Positions 26,961 to 36,884 of a DNA stretch of 64,000 bases are shown in pieces. The translations under genes and the position numbers were made by a program. Source of the DNA: Candidatus Amulumruptor caecigallinarius. Lineage in GTDB: Bacteria > Bacteroidota > Bacteroidia > Bacteroidales > Muribaculaceae. The stretch is from positions 1 through 64,000 of the forward strand of contig JAMPDP010000005.1 in NCBI GenBank assembly GCA_023665605.1. Direction: 5' to 3'. The stretch's first letter is position 1. Each line of letters opens with the position of its first letter. Below the pieces are notes generated by a model that worked only from the letters and a program-made list of their open reading frames with translations, searched no databases and was not told the DNA's origin.

Positions 26961-28859
26961 TCAGGATGTATGCTGAGTGTCAGTATCTGTATCTTGGGGT
27001 ATGAGGGCGAGGAGCTCTGTGGCTACCTTGGCCACTATGCGGGCATCATGCACAGCCCCTCCGCGTCCCATCATCAGTGGGGCGATAAGCGGTTCGCGCA
27101 AGATGGGGAAGTCCATCAGTTTGTTAACCACCTGAGGGTTGCGTGAGTTCGACAGGTAGGCCACTGTGGCCTCCACTTGTTCGGCCACTGCAGCGAACGC
27201 ACGGCGGTCAAACCTCTGCGGCAGGAATTTCATCAGCGGATGCAGGGTGACGAATTCATCGGCTGTGGCTTTCAGGCGCGTGAGTATGGCGTGTGCTGCG
27301 GCCGGTTCTACCTCTTCCATCACCACCTCTTTGAGGGTGACTACGCGGTATATGGCGCGCCCGGTGATGCGGCGCATGAAGTTGCGGTAAGCGTCGGGGT
27401 TAAACACCGCTGAGTCGTTAACTGCCTTGTAAGTGAAGAAGATACCCAAGGGGAGAAGCACGGCTGCTGAGAGCCACATACCTTCCCACACTTCCCAGCG
27501 GCCGTCGCGGGCCAGTTTGTAACCGGTGTTGTCTATGATGTAGTAGAATATAAACAGGAACACCGATATGACCAGCGGCATGCCCAGACCACCCTTACGG
27601 ATGATAGCACCCAAGGGGGCACCGATGAAGAAGAAGATGATACAGGCGAATGACAGGGTGAACTTCTTCTGCAGCTCGATGGCATGCTTGCGGAGCACCA
27701 CACGGTCTTCATTCATGGTGATGGCCTTGAACTCAAAGGTCTGGCGGCGCATCTTGGCGGCGTTAAGCGCACTCTGGATGTACATACGCTCGCGCTCCGC
27801 CCCTTGTGCCGAGAAGAGCGAGTCAATGTCGGGAAGAGCCGTTCCTGCGGGAGCCACATAGTCGGCCACCAGCTCCAGCGGGTCGCGTTCGTCCGGTCGG
27901 ATTAATGCGGACCCGGAACGGTTGTTGTGCCGGGTAATATTGTTGATGGGGGTACCTACCACGGTGTGGGTACGCATTTCACGGGCATAGCCTGCGCCGA
28001 TGCTGTCTATCCGGAGCTCCATGGAGTCGATGGAACGGTTTAGCTCACTGAGGTTCTTGCCCACATACTGATTGCGCAGCCCCTGCTCGTCCAGACGGTT
28101 GAAGTTGCCGTCGAATGTGACCAGCAGCTCCTTGTGGGCGAAGCTCTCGCGGCGGTAGGGCACATTCTTCATGCCCGAGGCAGCCTCCTTGAGATTCTCG
28201 AACTGCTCTCCGTTCCATAGTTGCAGAAACAGATGAGTCTGGTCCTCGGAGAAGGCGAGTTTGCCAGAGTCGGCAAGTATGATGGAGGAGTTCTCGAAGC
28301 CGCGCCCCACATCGTAGATCATCATGTCATAGAACATTCCCGTCTCCGGGTTCTTGCGGTCCACGTAGAGGTTGTAGCCCGGAATCTGGTCATAGAACAC
28401 CTTCTCCGGAATCTCCACCTCCGGGTTCTTCTGACGCACGGAGAACAGCAGAGTCCACATCTTGGTCTGCGCCACAGGAAGCACTTGGTTCTGAAAGAAA
28501 AACGCCCCGATGGCAATCAGTACGATCAGCACGATTAACGGCCGCATTGAGCGTATCAGCGACACCCCGGCAGCCTTCATCGCCGTAAGCTCAAACTGCT
28601 CTCCGAGGTTGCCGAAAGTCATCAGACTCGCCAACAAGATGGCCAGGGGGAGCGCCATGGGAATCATCGTCAGCGCGGCATAGAAAAAGAGCTCCGCCAC
28701 AACATCAATGCTCAGGCCTTTACCAACAAGTTCATCAATGTAACGCCACAGAAACTGCATCAGCACTATGAACAGTGTGATGAAGAATGTCATGACGAAG
28801 AGCGGCAAGAAGCTCTCCAGCATGAACATATACATGCGTTTCACTCCGGGCAGTCTCAT
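26961..28859 (-). CDS. LptF/LptG permease with C-terminal extension
   Basis: 632 residues, YjgP/YjgQ family: a lipopolysaccharide-exporting ABC permease subunit. Membrane helices are grouped at about 10-110 and 405-500 around a periplasmic beta domain. An unusual soluble tail of roughly 120 residues after the last helix (from about [15 protein letters not shown]) is not part of the standard permease. LptF versus LptG cannot be told. A TAnnTTTG box ends just before the first ATG; in-frame ATGs at residues 9, 11 and 13 are alternative starts. Confidence 0.88.
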   Translation of the reverse strand: MRLPGVKRMYMFMLESFLPLFVMTFFITLFIVLMQFLWRYIDELVGKGLSIDVVAELFFYAALTMIPMALPLAILLASLMTFGNLGEQFELTAMKAAGVSLIRSMRPLIVLIVLIAIGAFFFQNQVLPVAQTKMWTLLFSVRQKNPEVEIPEKVFYDQIPGYNLYVDRKNPETGMFYDMMIYDVGRGFENSSIILADSGKLAFSEDQTHLFLQLWNGEQFENLKEAASGMKNVPYRRESFAHKELLVTFDGNFNRLDEQGLRNQYVGKNLSELNRSIDSMELRIDSIGAGYAREMRTHTVVGTPINNITRHNNRSGSALIRPDERDPLELVADYVAPAGTALPDIDSLFSAQGAERERMYIQSALNAAKMRRQTFEFKAITMNEDRVVLRKHAIELQKKFTLSFACIIFFFIGAPLGAIIRKGGLGMPLVISVFLFIFYYIIDNTGYKLARDGRWEVWEGMWLSAAVLLPLGIFFTYKAVNDSAVFNPDAYRNFMRRITGRAIYRVVTLKEVVMEEVEPAAAHAILTRLKATADEFVTLHPLMKFLPQRFDRRAFAAVAEQVEATVAYLSNSRNPQVVNKLMDFPILREPLIAPLMMGRGGAVHDARIVAKVATELLALIPQDTDTDTQHTS

Positions 28860-28869
28860 AATAAGCCCC

Positions 28870-28877
28870 CAAATTTA
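28870..28877 (-). promoter_or_regulatory. -7 element for the LptF/G-ribBA-metX-lepA run
   Basis: TAAATTTG on the minus strand fits TAnnTTTG and lies 10 bp before the first ATG, implying a very short or absent leader, or use of a later ATG. No -33 match at the usual distance. Confidence 0.45.
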
Positions 28878-28932
28878 CGAAAAAATTTCCGACCCCGCTC
28901 CCGTACAAATCTCCCGTCAGTTGTCGGCCCGG

Positions 28933-29619
28933 TCAGTTGATGTTTTTGAAGAGGGTGGTGAAGGCTTTGCGGGTGCCGTAGCAGACGAGGATGTCGCCTT
29001 CGCGGAAGTCGGTGTCTTCGTCCGGAGTGAGGGCGCGGTATTCACGGTGCTCGATACCAAGGGCGTTGACGCCTTCGCGCGGACGTGTTATGCTGATGAC
29101 GCGCAGTGAGTAGGCCTTGCGGAAGTCTATGGAGTTGATTTTCGTGCCGATAAAGTAGGGTGGAACGGTAAACTTCAGCACGTAGCTCTGTGAGTCGACC
29201 TGCATGGACTCAACGTGGGTGCCGAGGGCAAGCTCGTGAACCAGATCGGAGGCTGCGCGCTGCTCGGGAGTGAGGATGCGGTCCACGCGAAATCCTTCGA
29301 GTATGCTGTGATGCAGCTCATCCATGGCGCGGGCATAGATATGGGGCACCTTAAGCTTTTTGAGCAGAGCCACGGTCTTGACACTGGCACCGAAGTTCTC
29401 GCCGATGGCCACAATCACGATGTCAACGTTATTGAGGGGAAGAACCGACAGGGCCACCTCATCTGTGGAGTCGATGATGTAGGCGGTGGAGATGCTGTCT
29501 TTGATGCTTTCGACCAGCGAGGGCTTGATGTCGGCACCAATCACTTCGTGGCCGATAGCGGTGAGGTCTGTGGCCAGATTGTAACCGTAGATGCCGAGGC
29601 CGATAATAAGAAATCTCAT
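28933..29619 (-). CDS. ktrA: Potassium uptake regulatory subunit KtrA/TrkA
   Basis: 228 residues. An N-terminal Rossmann RCK_N domain (FLIIGLGIYGYNLA, then ADIKPS) binds nucleotide; an RCK_C domain fills the C-terminal third (about 140-225). It gates the KtrB channel-like transporter in response to nucleotides. It lies 28 bp downstream of ktrB on the same strand, the usual paired arrangement. Confidence 0.92.
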   Translation of the reverse strand: MRFLIIGLGIYGYNLATDLTAIGHEVIGADIKPSLVESIKDSISTAYIIDSTDEVALSVLPLNNVDIVIVAIGENFGASVKTVALLKKLKVPHIYARAMDELHHSILEGFRVDRILTPEQRAASDLVHELALGTHVESMQVDSQSYVLKFTVPPYFIGTKINSIDFRKAYSLRVISITRPREGVNALGIEHREYRALTPDEDTDFREGDILVCYGTRKAFTTLFKNIN

Positions 29620-29647
29620 GGCTGTAGACGGATAGGGGAGAGGTGTG

Positions 29648-31522
29648 TCAGTTGATGATGATGTTATCGTTAGGATAGCTGAACGCGTTGCTTCGGTGGG
29701 AGTTGGCGAATCCCATCAGCAGCGATATGAAGCCGATGCGGCCAATGAACATTGCCGTGCAGAGGACTATCTTGGAGGCCCCGCAGAGCATAGGCGTGAT
29801 GCCCATGGATGAGCCGACTGTGAACACTGCCGATACCGCCTCAAACACAACATCCTTGACCGGCAGCTGAGGTTCAAGGGCCAGAAGTGTGACCGTATAT
29901 ATCAGGAGGGTGACGATGCTGAGAGCCAGCACTGCCTGAACGCGCTGCATGGAGGTAGGGGAGATGGTACGGTGATAGGCCGTGACACGTTTTTTGCCGG
30001 TGATGATGGCGCGGATGTTGAGCATGATAGCAGCGAAAGTATTCACCTTGATGCCGCCTGCCGTGGACTGTGAAGCGCCACCTATCCACATCAGGGCCAT
30101 TACTGTGACCAATGTCACCGGCATGAATGACGAGGGGTTGAATGAGCTGAACCCGGCACTGCGCGGAGTGACGGCATTGAAGAAGCTCTGAATCAGTTTG
30201 TCAGCAATGGGAAGCCCCTCCAACGTGTTGTGATACTCGCACAGGAAGTAAGTGACCACTCCGGCTGCGTAGAGCGTCAGAGTGGTGGTGATGACCAGCT
30301 TGCTGTTCATGCTCCAAATGTGTACCAACCGGTCCCTGGAACCCAGAAGTCGTCGCAAGGAGTGCCCCAGCCACTCCTTGAGATTGACAAGAATGGGGAA
30401 GCCGATGCTGCCGAGACCTATGATGATGCTCATGGCCAGATAGATCCATTGGTTACCGTAGAGGAGCAACGGGTTGCTCAGGCCGCCGTGGATGTTGGAG
30501 AAGCCGGCGTTGCAGAAGGCTGAGATGGAGTGGAAAACCGAAGTCCACACCGCATCCGATGCCGTCAAGGGAAGTGTGTCATGGATGGACAGCCATATAA
30601 GCAACGCCCCGACGGCTTCTATGAACAGACTGACCCACAGGATGTAGAGGATGGTGGGGAGAAGCGAGGAGAAGGAGCGCGTGTACACCATATCCTTGAC
30701 CATCAGTTGCGAGTAGATGGAATTGCCACCGGTGTAGAAGAGAGCGAACGCGCTGGTAAATGTCATCACACCCAGTGCGCCAATCTGTATGAGTACCGCT
30801 ATGATAGTGCACCCCAAGGGTGTGAATGTTGTGGCTACATCCACCGTGGTGAGCCCGGTGATGCACACCGCGCTGGTGGACACGAAGATGCTGTCGACGA
30901 CAGAGATGGGATAATAAGTGCACTTGGGCAGAAGCAGCAGCGCGGCACCGATGATGATGAACACCATGAAGCTCACGCTAAGCATCAGGGCCGGGTTGGT
31001 GCGCCGGCTCATCGAGGCCATGGCCCAGCGGCTGACCTCAAACAGCGAGCACACCAGCAGCACGCAGTTGAGGTAGCGGGAGCCGTACAGCATCCGCTCA
31101 AGCCACGGAATCCAGGGGTGAGCCGGGTGAGGGTAGAGCAGCGGCAGGAGAGTGGTGAGCAGCGCAATGTCAACCACCCACTTCAGGGGCTTGGTGGTTC
31201 GCCGTGTATCGCGAAAGTTAAAGATGAGGTTGAAAAGCACTTGGGTAAGAAACACTCCCTGCACCGCGCGGAGCACCTGCGCCTGATGACGGAAGCTCCC
31301 GGCATCATTGTCAAACCCGATGTGTGCTGCAAAACACCCCAATGCCACAAACGATGCCACAAACGCCAGCACATCAAGAACTTTGCTTGTCAAACGTATC
31401 CTCCCGATGAAGCGGTGCTGGAGCGTGATGCATCCGCGCGTCACCGCTGAGGTAACGTGACGCAGCCGCCAGAGCGAGGTCGCAAAGAGGCGTTTGGCTC
31501 GATGTTGACGTTTGGCAGTCAT
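29648..31522 (-). CDS. ktrB: Potassium transporter KtrB/TrkH
   Basis: 624 residues, longer than the usual 450-500 because of a hydrophobic N-terminal extension of about 150 residues with extra helices. The four selectivity-filter loops are visible: STSAVCITGLT, SISAFCNAGFSN, TPRSAGFSS and VGSSMGIT. It imports K+ across the inner membrane, with KtrA as regulator. The extension occurs in several Bacteroidetes homologues and its role is unknown. Confidence 0.92.
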   Translation of the reverse strand: MTAKRQHRAKRLFATSLWRLRHVTSAVTRGCITLQHRFIGRIRLTSKVLDVLAFVASFVALGCFAAHIGFDNDAGSFRHQAQVLRAVQGVFLTQVLFNLIFNFRDTRRTTKPLKWVVDIALLTTLLPLLYPHPAHPWIPWLERMLYGSRYLNCVLLVCSLFEVSRWAMASMSRRTNPALMLSVSFMVFIIIGAALLLLPKCTYYPISVVDSIFVSTSAVCITGLTTVDVATTFTPLGCTIIAVLIQIGALGVMTFTSAFALFYTGGNSIYSQLMVKDMVYTRSFSSLLPTILYILWVSLFIEAVGALLIWLSIHDTLPLTASDAVWTSVFHSISAFCNAGFSNIHGGLSNPLLLYGNQWIYLAMSIIIGLGSIGFPILVNLKEWLGHSLRRLLGSRDRLVHIWSMNSKLVITTTLTLYAAGVVTYFLCEYHNTLEGLPIADKLIQSFFNAVTPRSAGFSSFNPSSFMPVTLVTVMALMWIGGASQSTAGGIKVNTFAAIMLNIRAIITGKKRVTAYHRTISPTSMQRVQAVLALSIVTLLIYTVTLLALEPQLPVKDVVFEAVSAVFTVGSSMGITPMLCGASKIVLCTAMFIGRIGFISLLMGFANSHRSNAFSYPNDNIIIN

Positions 31523-31573
31523 CGGTGGTCAGGACTTAGGCCCATAGCGCATATAGAATACTATACGATAATA

Positions 31574-33376
31574 TCAACCCTCTTCAATCTCTGAGAGTTC
31601 GAGCCACCGGAGCTCCTTTTCGTCAAGCTGTGTTGAGACTTCGCTGTAACGTTGCGACATGGTCGCTATATCATCCAACGGTTCGCCACTGCGGAATCGT
31701 TCATCCAGAGCCTCTTTCTCAGCCGTCAGAGTGTCTATTTCCTCAGTGAGCCGCTCAAGCTCTTTGCGCTCAGCGTACGAGAGTCGCCGTTTGCGCTCCC
31801 GCTGCGGCCGCCTCGAGGCAGTGTCGGCTGTCGCAGACGATGCTGCTGCCTCGGCGCGCCGTTCGGCCTCACGCTCTGCCTGCCATGCACGGTACTCAGT
31901 GTATGTGCCGGGGAAATCCTTGACATTACCCTCACCGGTAAACACAAAGAGGTGGTCAATGATGCTGTCAAGAAAAAAACGGTCATGTGAAATCACCAGC
32001 ACGCATCCCTCAAACTCTCGCAGATACTCCTCGAGAACGCCGAGGGTCACAATGTCAAGGTCATTGGTGGGCTCGTCGAGAATCAGAAAGTTGGGGGAGC
32101 GCATCAGTGTGACTGCAAGGTGGAGCCGGCACTTCTCGCCGCCGCTGAGGGTACGGATATATTTCTGCTGGTCGGCGGGAGAGAATAGGAAGCGTTGGAG
32201 GAATTGCATCGGTGAGAAACGCACGGCACCATCGTTAATCACCACATCCTCGGCAATTTCCGTGACGGCATCTATCACGCGCTTATTGTCGTCAAAGTTG
32301 ATGCCGTCCTGACTGTAATATCCTATCCTCACTGTCTCACCGAGCTCCACATGGCCGGCATCGGGAGTCTCCAACCCTTGCAGCAGCTTGATGAATGTGC
32401 TCTTTCCCACTCCGTTGGGGCCAATCACGCCCACCTTCTCACGTCGGGCAAACGTGTAGGTGAAGTCATCCAGCACACGCTTGTCACCATAGCTCTTGGT
32501 GAGTCCCTCAGCCACGAGAATCTTGCTCCCGATGTAGGAGGACTTGATGTCAATCTTCACCTGCCGCTCCTCATAATTAGCCTTTGAACGCGATTTGAGG
32601 TCATGGAACGCGTCGATGCGATACTTCGCCTTACCCCCGCGGGCTTGTGGCTGACGTGACATCCACTCCTGTTCGCGACGCAGGGTGTTGCGCACCTTGG
32701 CAAGCTCGCCGGTAAGGGCCTCGATACGCTCACGGCGTTTACGCAGGTAATAATCATAGTTGCCGGCGTAGCTGAAGAGTTCGGTTCGGTCAAGCTCTAT
32801 AATCTTGTTGCATACGCGGTCCAGGAAATAACGGTCATGGGTGACAAGCAGCAGAGCCACACGGCTTTTGCGCAGGTACCCCTCCATCCACTCTATTGCA
32901 TCGAGGTCCAGATGGTTGGTTGGCTCGTCGAGGATGAGCAGGTCGGGGTCATCCACCAGAGCCTGTGCCAGAGCTATGCGCTTGCGCTCGCCGCCGCTGA
33001 GCTTCTCTACCGGGGCACGCAGGTCCATGATGCGTAGCTGCGACAGCATACGGGTGAGCCGCGAAGTGTATGCGGCGGCCTCTTCGGCTCCGTCGGGAGC
33101 ATGTGCCCCGATGAGGTCAGCCACAGTGGCGCATCCTTTGAACTCAGGTATCTGCGGCAGGTAGCCAACTTTCAGCCCGTTACGTGCTGTGACGGTACCA
33201 CTGTCGGGGGTCTCCACTCCGGCTATGATGCGCAGCAGGGTTGACTTGCCGGTGCCGTTCTTGGCGATGAGGCCGGTTTTCTGCCCCTCGTCGATGCCGA
33301 AGGTGATGTCGCCGAAAAGCAACCGGTCACCGTAGCTCTTGGTGAGATTCTCTACCTGTATGTATGGTGTTGCCAT
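31574..33376 (-). CDS. ABC-F family ATPase
   Basis: 600 residues with two ABC domains and no membrane part. Walker A motifs are IAKNGTGKST and IGPNGVGKST; the signatures are LSGGERKRIALAQ and LSGGEKCRLHLAV, each followed by LILDEPTN. A charged linker of about 80 residues separates them, and the C-terminal coiled coil (from about 530) is of the Uup type. Such proteins act on the ribosome or nucleic acids. A specific member name is not warranted. Confidence 0.92.
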   Translation of the reverse strand: MATPYIQVENLTKSYGDRLLFGDITFGIDEGQKTGLIAKNGTGKSTLLRIIAGVETPDSGTVTARNGLKVGYLPQIPEFKGCATVADLIGAHAPDGAEEAAAYTSRLTRMLSQLRIMDLRAPVEKLSGGERKRIALAQALVDDPDLLILDEPTNHLDLDAIEWMEGYLRKSRVALLLVTHDRYFLDRVCNKIIELDRTELFSYAGNYDYYLRKRRERIEALTGELAKVRNTLRREQEWMSRQPQARGGKAKYRIDAFHDLKSRSKANYEERQVKIDIKSSYIGSKILVAEGLTKSYGDKRVLDDFTYTFARREKVGVIGPNGVGKSTFIKLLQGLETPDAGHVELGETVRIGYYSQDGINFDDNKRVIDAVTEIAEDVVINDGAVRFSPMQFLQRFLFSPADQQKYIRTLSGGEKCRLHLAVTLMRSPNFLILDEPTNDLDIVTLGVLEEYLREFEGCVLVISHDRFFLDSIIDHLFVFTGEGNVKDFPGTYTEYRAWQAEREAERRAEAAASSATADTASRRPQRERKRRLSYAERKELERLTEEIDTLTAEKEALDERFRSGEPLDDIATMSQRYSEVSTQLDEKELRWLELSEIEEG

Positions 33377-33394
33377 GATGAGTCAGTGTTCGGT

Positions 33395-35197
33395 TCAGTC
33401 TTCGGAGTAGTGGCGGAGCACGCGACGATAGGAGTTGAATATCTTGGACTTGCTCACAAAACCCACATACTTGCCGTGCTCCACAACGGGGAGGTTCCAT
33501 GCGCCGGTGTCGTCAAATGTCTTCATCACGCTCTCCATGCTCTGACCCACTTCGATTTTGGCCGGTGGAGTGCTCATGAATTTGTTGACGAACATTCGTC
33601 GGTACAGGTCGGGACGGAACATAATGTTGCGAATCTCATCGAGGAGTACCACGCCCACCAGAGTGCCCTCGGCGTCAACCACCGGGAAGAGGTTGCGGTT
33701 GCTCTGTGAGATTACCTCCACCATCTGCTTTAGACTCATGTCTGGTGTCACGGTCTTGAAGTCTGTCTCTATAACATTATCTATTTTCAGCAGCGTGAGC
33801 ACGGCCTTGTCTTTGTGGTGGGTCAGCAGCTCGCCCCGCTGTGCAAGTCGCATGGTGTAGAGGCTGTAAGGCTCGAAAAACTTGATGGTGAAGTAGCTCA
33901 ACGCACTCACTATCAGCAGCGGTAGAAACAGGTCATAACCCCCGGTGAGCTCTGCGGTGAGGAAGATGCCCATCAGAGGTGCGTGCATCACACCTGACAT
34001 CACGCCGGCCATACCCATCAGCGCGAAGTTTTTCAGCGACAGATCAAGCCCGAACACCGTATTGGTGACAATAGCGAAGAGGAATCCGCTGAAACAGCCC
34101 ACGTAGAGCGACGGCGCGAAGGTGCCACCCACGCCACCGCCGCCCGTGGTAGCTGCTGTGGCAAAAGCCTTGGTGAGTACTATGGCCCCGATGAACAGTA
34201 TCACATGCCACACGTCGCCACGGTCGCTGTAAAAGAGCGAGCCGTTGACTATCGCACTCGGGTCACCTCCCAACAGCGCAACTATCGAGTCGTAACCCTC
34301 GCCGTAGAGCGGCGGGAAGAGGAACACCAGCGAGGCCACCAGTGCGCTCCCGGTGAGCGCGCGCAGCCACACATTACCTATCCTGCGGAAGAAGTTCTCC
34401 ATCCTGATGACCACGCGTGTGAAGTAGAGCGATACCAGGCCGCAGAACACGCCTAACACACATACGTAGGGAATCCTCGGCATCATGAACCCTTCGCTCT
34501 GCATGAAGAAGAACTCAAAGTCGTAACCCGTGAAGATGTAGGCCATCGTGGCTGCAGTGATGGAAGCCATCAGCAGCGGCATCACAGATACAGTGGTGAG
34601 GTCAAGCATTAGTACCTCAAGGGTGAACAGCATCCCCGCAATCGGTGCCTTGAAGATACCGGCTATGCCGGCGGCGGCTCCGCAACCAACAAGTATCATC
34701 AGGATGCGTGGCGACAGGCGGAACATTTGCCCCAGATTGCTACCGATGGCCGCTCCGGTGTAGACTATCGGCCCCTCGGCGCCCACTGACCCGCCGCAAC
34801 CTATGGTGATACTCGATGCCACAAGTGAGGTGTACATATTATGCTTCTTCAGCCGGCTCTTGTTCTGCGAGATGGCATATAGTACACGTGTCACGCCGTG
34901 ACCTATGTCATCGCGTACGCAGTAGCGCACGTAGAGCATGGTCACGAAGATGCCCACTGCCGGATATATCAGGTTGGTATAGTTGGCTCCGGCTATGTTG
35001 AGATGCTGATTCAGGAGAGAGCTGATGCCATGGATGCCGAGTTTGAGCAGTAGAGCCGCTACGCCTGCGGCAATGCCCACCAGCAGAGCGATAGCCACCA
35101 CGAAGGTCTTCTCCTTGATGTGCTTCTGTCGCCACAGCAGGAAGCCCGAAAGCATCCGCTGCATAGCTCCGCCAGCCATCGTTAAGCCTCTTGTCAT
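33395..35197 (-). CDS. ClC chloride channel or antiporter with CBS pair
   Basis: 600 residues from the ATG at 35197; the TTG at 35221 is less likely. The ClC core (about 40-440) has GSVGAEGPIVYTG, which keeps the gating Glu of GxEGP, and GGVGGTFAPSLYVG. Two CBS domains follow (about 460-590), ending in VSKSKIFNSYR, and may bind adenine nucleotides. The retained Glu permits H+/Cl- exchange, but channel activity cannot be excluded. It is 18 bp upstream of the ABC-F gene on the same strand. Confidence 0.92.
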   Translation of the reverse strand: MTRGLTMAGGAMQRMLSGFLLWRQKHIKEKTFVVAIALLVGIAAGVAALLLKLGIHGISSLLNQHLNIAGANYTNLIYPAVGIFVTMLYVRYCVRDDIGHGVTRVLYAISQNKSRLKKHNMYTSLVASSITIGCGGSVGAEGPIVYTGAAIGSNLGQMFRLSPRILMILVGCGAAAGIAGIFKAPIAGMLFTLEVLMLDLTTVSVMPLLMASITAATMAYIFTGYDFEFFFMQSEGFMMPRIPYVCVLGVFCGLVSLYFTRVVIRMENFFRRIGNVWLRALTGSALVASLVFLFPPLYGEGYDSIVALLGGDPSAIVNGSLFYSDRGDVWHVILFIGAIVLTKAFATAATTGGGGVGGTFAPSLYVGCFSGFLFAIVTNTVFGLDLSLKNFALMGMAGVMSGVMHAPLMGIFLTAELTGGYDLFLPLLIVSALSYFTIKFFEPYSLYTMRLAQRGELLTHHKDKAVLTLLKIDNVIETDFKTVTPDMSLKQMVEVISQSNRNLFPVVDAEGTLVGVVLLDEIRNIMFRPDLYRRMFVNKFMSTPPAKIEVGQSMESVMKTFDDTGAWNLPVVEHGKYVGFVSKSKIFNSYRRVLRHYSED

Positions 35198-35252
35198 TGT
35201 TTGTATCGTTGGAAAACTCAATGGATGAATGTCTTAGATGAAACCATTCTGC

Positions 35253-36683
35253 TCAGCGCCCACGCCCGGAGAGGGCCGTCACCACCGTGTGAAGGATTAT
35301 GCGCAGGTCGTTGGCTATGGTCACGTTGTCGAGATATATCAGGTCATACTTCATGCGGCTCACCATCTCGGGAACAGTCTCCACGTAGCCGTATCGCACC
35401 ATGCCCCAGGAGGTCAGACCCGGGCGCACTTGGTAGACGCGGTAGTAGGCCGGGGCCTGCTCCAGGATGCGCCGTGCGTAGTGCTCACGTTCCGGACGCG
35501 GACCAACAAGCGACATGTCACCGCGCAACACGTTCCACAGCTGAGGGAGTTCGTCTATGCGGTATTTGCGTATCACAGACCCCACACGAGTCACGCGAGG
35601 GTCACCTACGCTGGTGAGCTGTGGCCGTCCGTCGGCCTCGGCATCAGTGTGCATTGACCGCAGCTTGAACATGGTGAATGGGTGCCCCCGATAACCTAAG
35701 CGTGTCTGTCTGTAAAACACCGGTCCCGGAGAGTCTGTCTTGATGGCCAGCGCAGTTATACCTATTACCGGGATTGCCGCTATTAGCCCCAGGATGGAGG
35801 CTGACACGTCAAGGGCGCGCTTGAGGCAAGCGGTGCAGTCTGTCATCACAGGGTGTGTGATGTCTACCAGCGGCTCTCCCTTGATGTCCGAGAATGGGCG
35901 GCGCACAGGAGTTCCCGTGGCGGATGCACGCATCATTACGGGCATATTAAGGGCATATAGCGGCGCCATAACGCGGTCACGCTCTGCTTCATCGAGTCCG
36001 GTGGGAATGAAGATTATTCTGCTTATGCCTTCTTCCCATGCCACGCGGGATATTTCTGTCAAGGGCCACACCGGCAGGCCGGTAGCTTTGACATCCTCAG
36101 ATACCATGCTGGCAGAGGGACTGATGAAACCGGCTACGGCAAACTCCCGACTTAATCCTGACTCCTCCATGCGGCGAAGCAGGGCGACGGCATCACTGTC
36201 GGTGCCAACTATCAATGTAGGAAATGACACTTTCCCGCGACGGATGCACCGCAGCCCCCATGCGCGCATGACCGAGCGCTCACTCCAGAGGCAAGCAAGC
36301 AGCAGAGCAGCAAGGATTGCCACGAGCAGATGATTATAGGTGAGGCTCTGCACGGTGCGGTTGCTCAGCACCAGGAAAAAGTAACCGAGCGATCCGGCTA
36401 CGGATGCAGCCAGCGAGCGCAGGAAGATGCTCAGCCTCGACTGGCGGAACACGGTGCGGTACGTGCCGGCAAGCCAGTAGAATCCGAGCATCACGAGTGG
36501 AAAGAGCAATATGCCCGCTCTAACTCCGGGCAGACACAGATATGCGCCCGTGCTCACCCCGGAGGCTTCCGGGAGGAGCAGGTTGTGGCACACGTAGTAG
36601 AGCGTCACCGCTGCCACCGTGGCCAGATAGTCGCCGCAGACACAACTGAGGCGTTGGCGCGTTATCATATCCATAAGGTACAT
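35253..36683 (-). CDS. Polyprenyl glycosylphosphotransferase (initiating sugar transferase)
   Basis: 476 residues. Four or five N-terminal helices (about 15-125), a Rossmann-like middle domain (VGTDSDAVALLRR to FIPTGLDEAE), then the catalytic bacterial sugar transferase domain: LKRALDVSASILGL, SPGPVFYRQTRLGYRG, FKLRSMHTDAE, RKYRIDELPQLWNVLRGDMSLVGPRPE. This WbaP/WcaJ architecture loads the first sugar phosphate onto undecaprenyl phosphate for O-antigen or capsule. It fits with the flippase at 15.8 kb and the dTDP sugars, though they are not adjacent. Confidence 0.93.
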   Translation of the reverse strand: MYLMDMITRQRLSCVCGDYLATVAAVTLYYVCHNLLLPEASGVSTGAYLCLPGVRAGILLFPLVMLGFYWLAGTYRTVFRQSRLSIFLRSLAASVAGSLGYFFLVLSNRTVQSLTYNHLLVAILAALLLACLWSERSVMRAWGLRCIRRGKVSFPTLIVGTDSDAVALLRRMEESGLSREFAVAGFISPSASMVSEDVKATGLPVWPLTEISRVAWEEGISRIIFIPTGLDEAERDRVMAPLYALNMPVMMRASATGTPVRRPFSDIKGEPLVDITHPVMTDCTACLKRALDVSASILGLIAAIPVIGITALAIKTDSPGPVFYRQTRLGYRGHPFTMFKLRSMHTDAEADGRPQLTSVGDPRVTRVGSVIRKYRIDELPQLWNVLRGDMSLVGPRPEREHYARRILEQAPAYYRVYQVRPGLTSWGMVRYGYVETVPEMVSRMKYDLIYLDNVTIANDLRIILHTVVTALSGRGR

Positions 36684-36721
36684 CTGCCCAAAAGCCGTAC
36701 ATATGCGCGGCTTTCAACCTC

Positions 36722-36729
36722 CAAATGTA
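36722..36729 (-). promoter_or_regulatory. -7 element for the sugar transferase
   Basis: TACATTTG on the minus strand fits TAnnTTTG, about 38 bp before the ATG. No -33 box at the expected spacing. Confidence 0.4.
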
Positions 36730-36795
36730 AGCATTTTCGCCCACACCCACGCATCCGGCCCGATTTCCCGCCCCGATTTTGTAATGATGATGCTG

Positions 36796-36826
36796 ATTGA
36801 TGATTTCGGGATGTTTGCTAACTTTG
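36796..36826 (+). promoter_or_regulatory. Promoter for the FMN/Fe-S and nitroreductase genes
   Basis: ATTG (36796-36799), 19 bp, TAACTTTG (36819-36826). The leader to the ATG at 36885 would be about 50 bases. Confidence 0.65.
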
Positions 36827-36884
36827 TCGTGCAGAAATTATCACATTGCACTGTGACACTACAGTTGCCCATATCTTTACTAAG

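Noticed and set aside
30530..31450. 306-residue plus-strand ORF
   Set aside because: Antisense to ktrB; composition rich in His, Gln, Arg and Glu, typical of a reversed membrane-protein gene.
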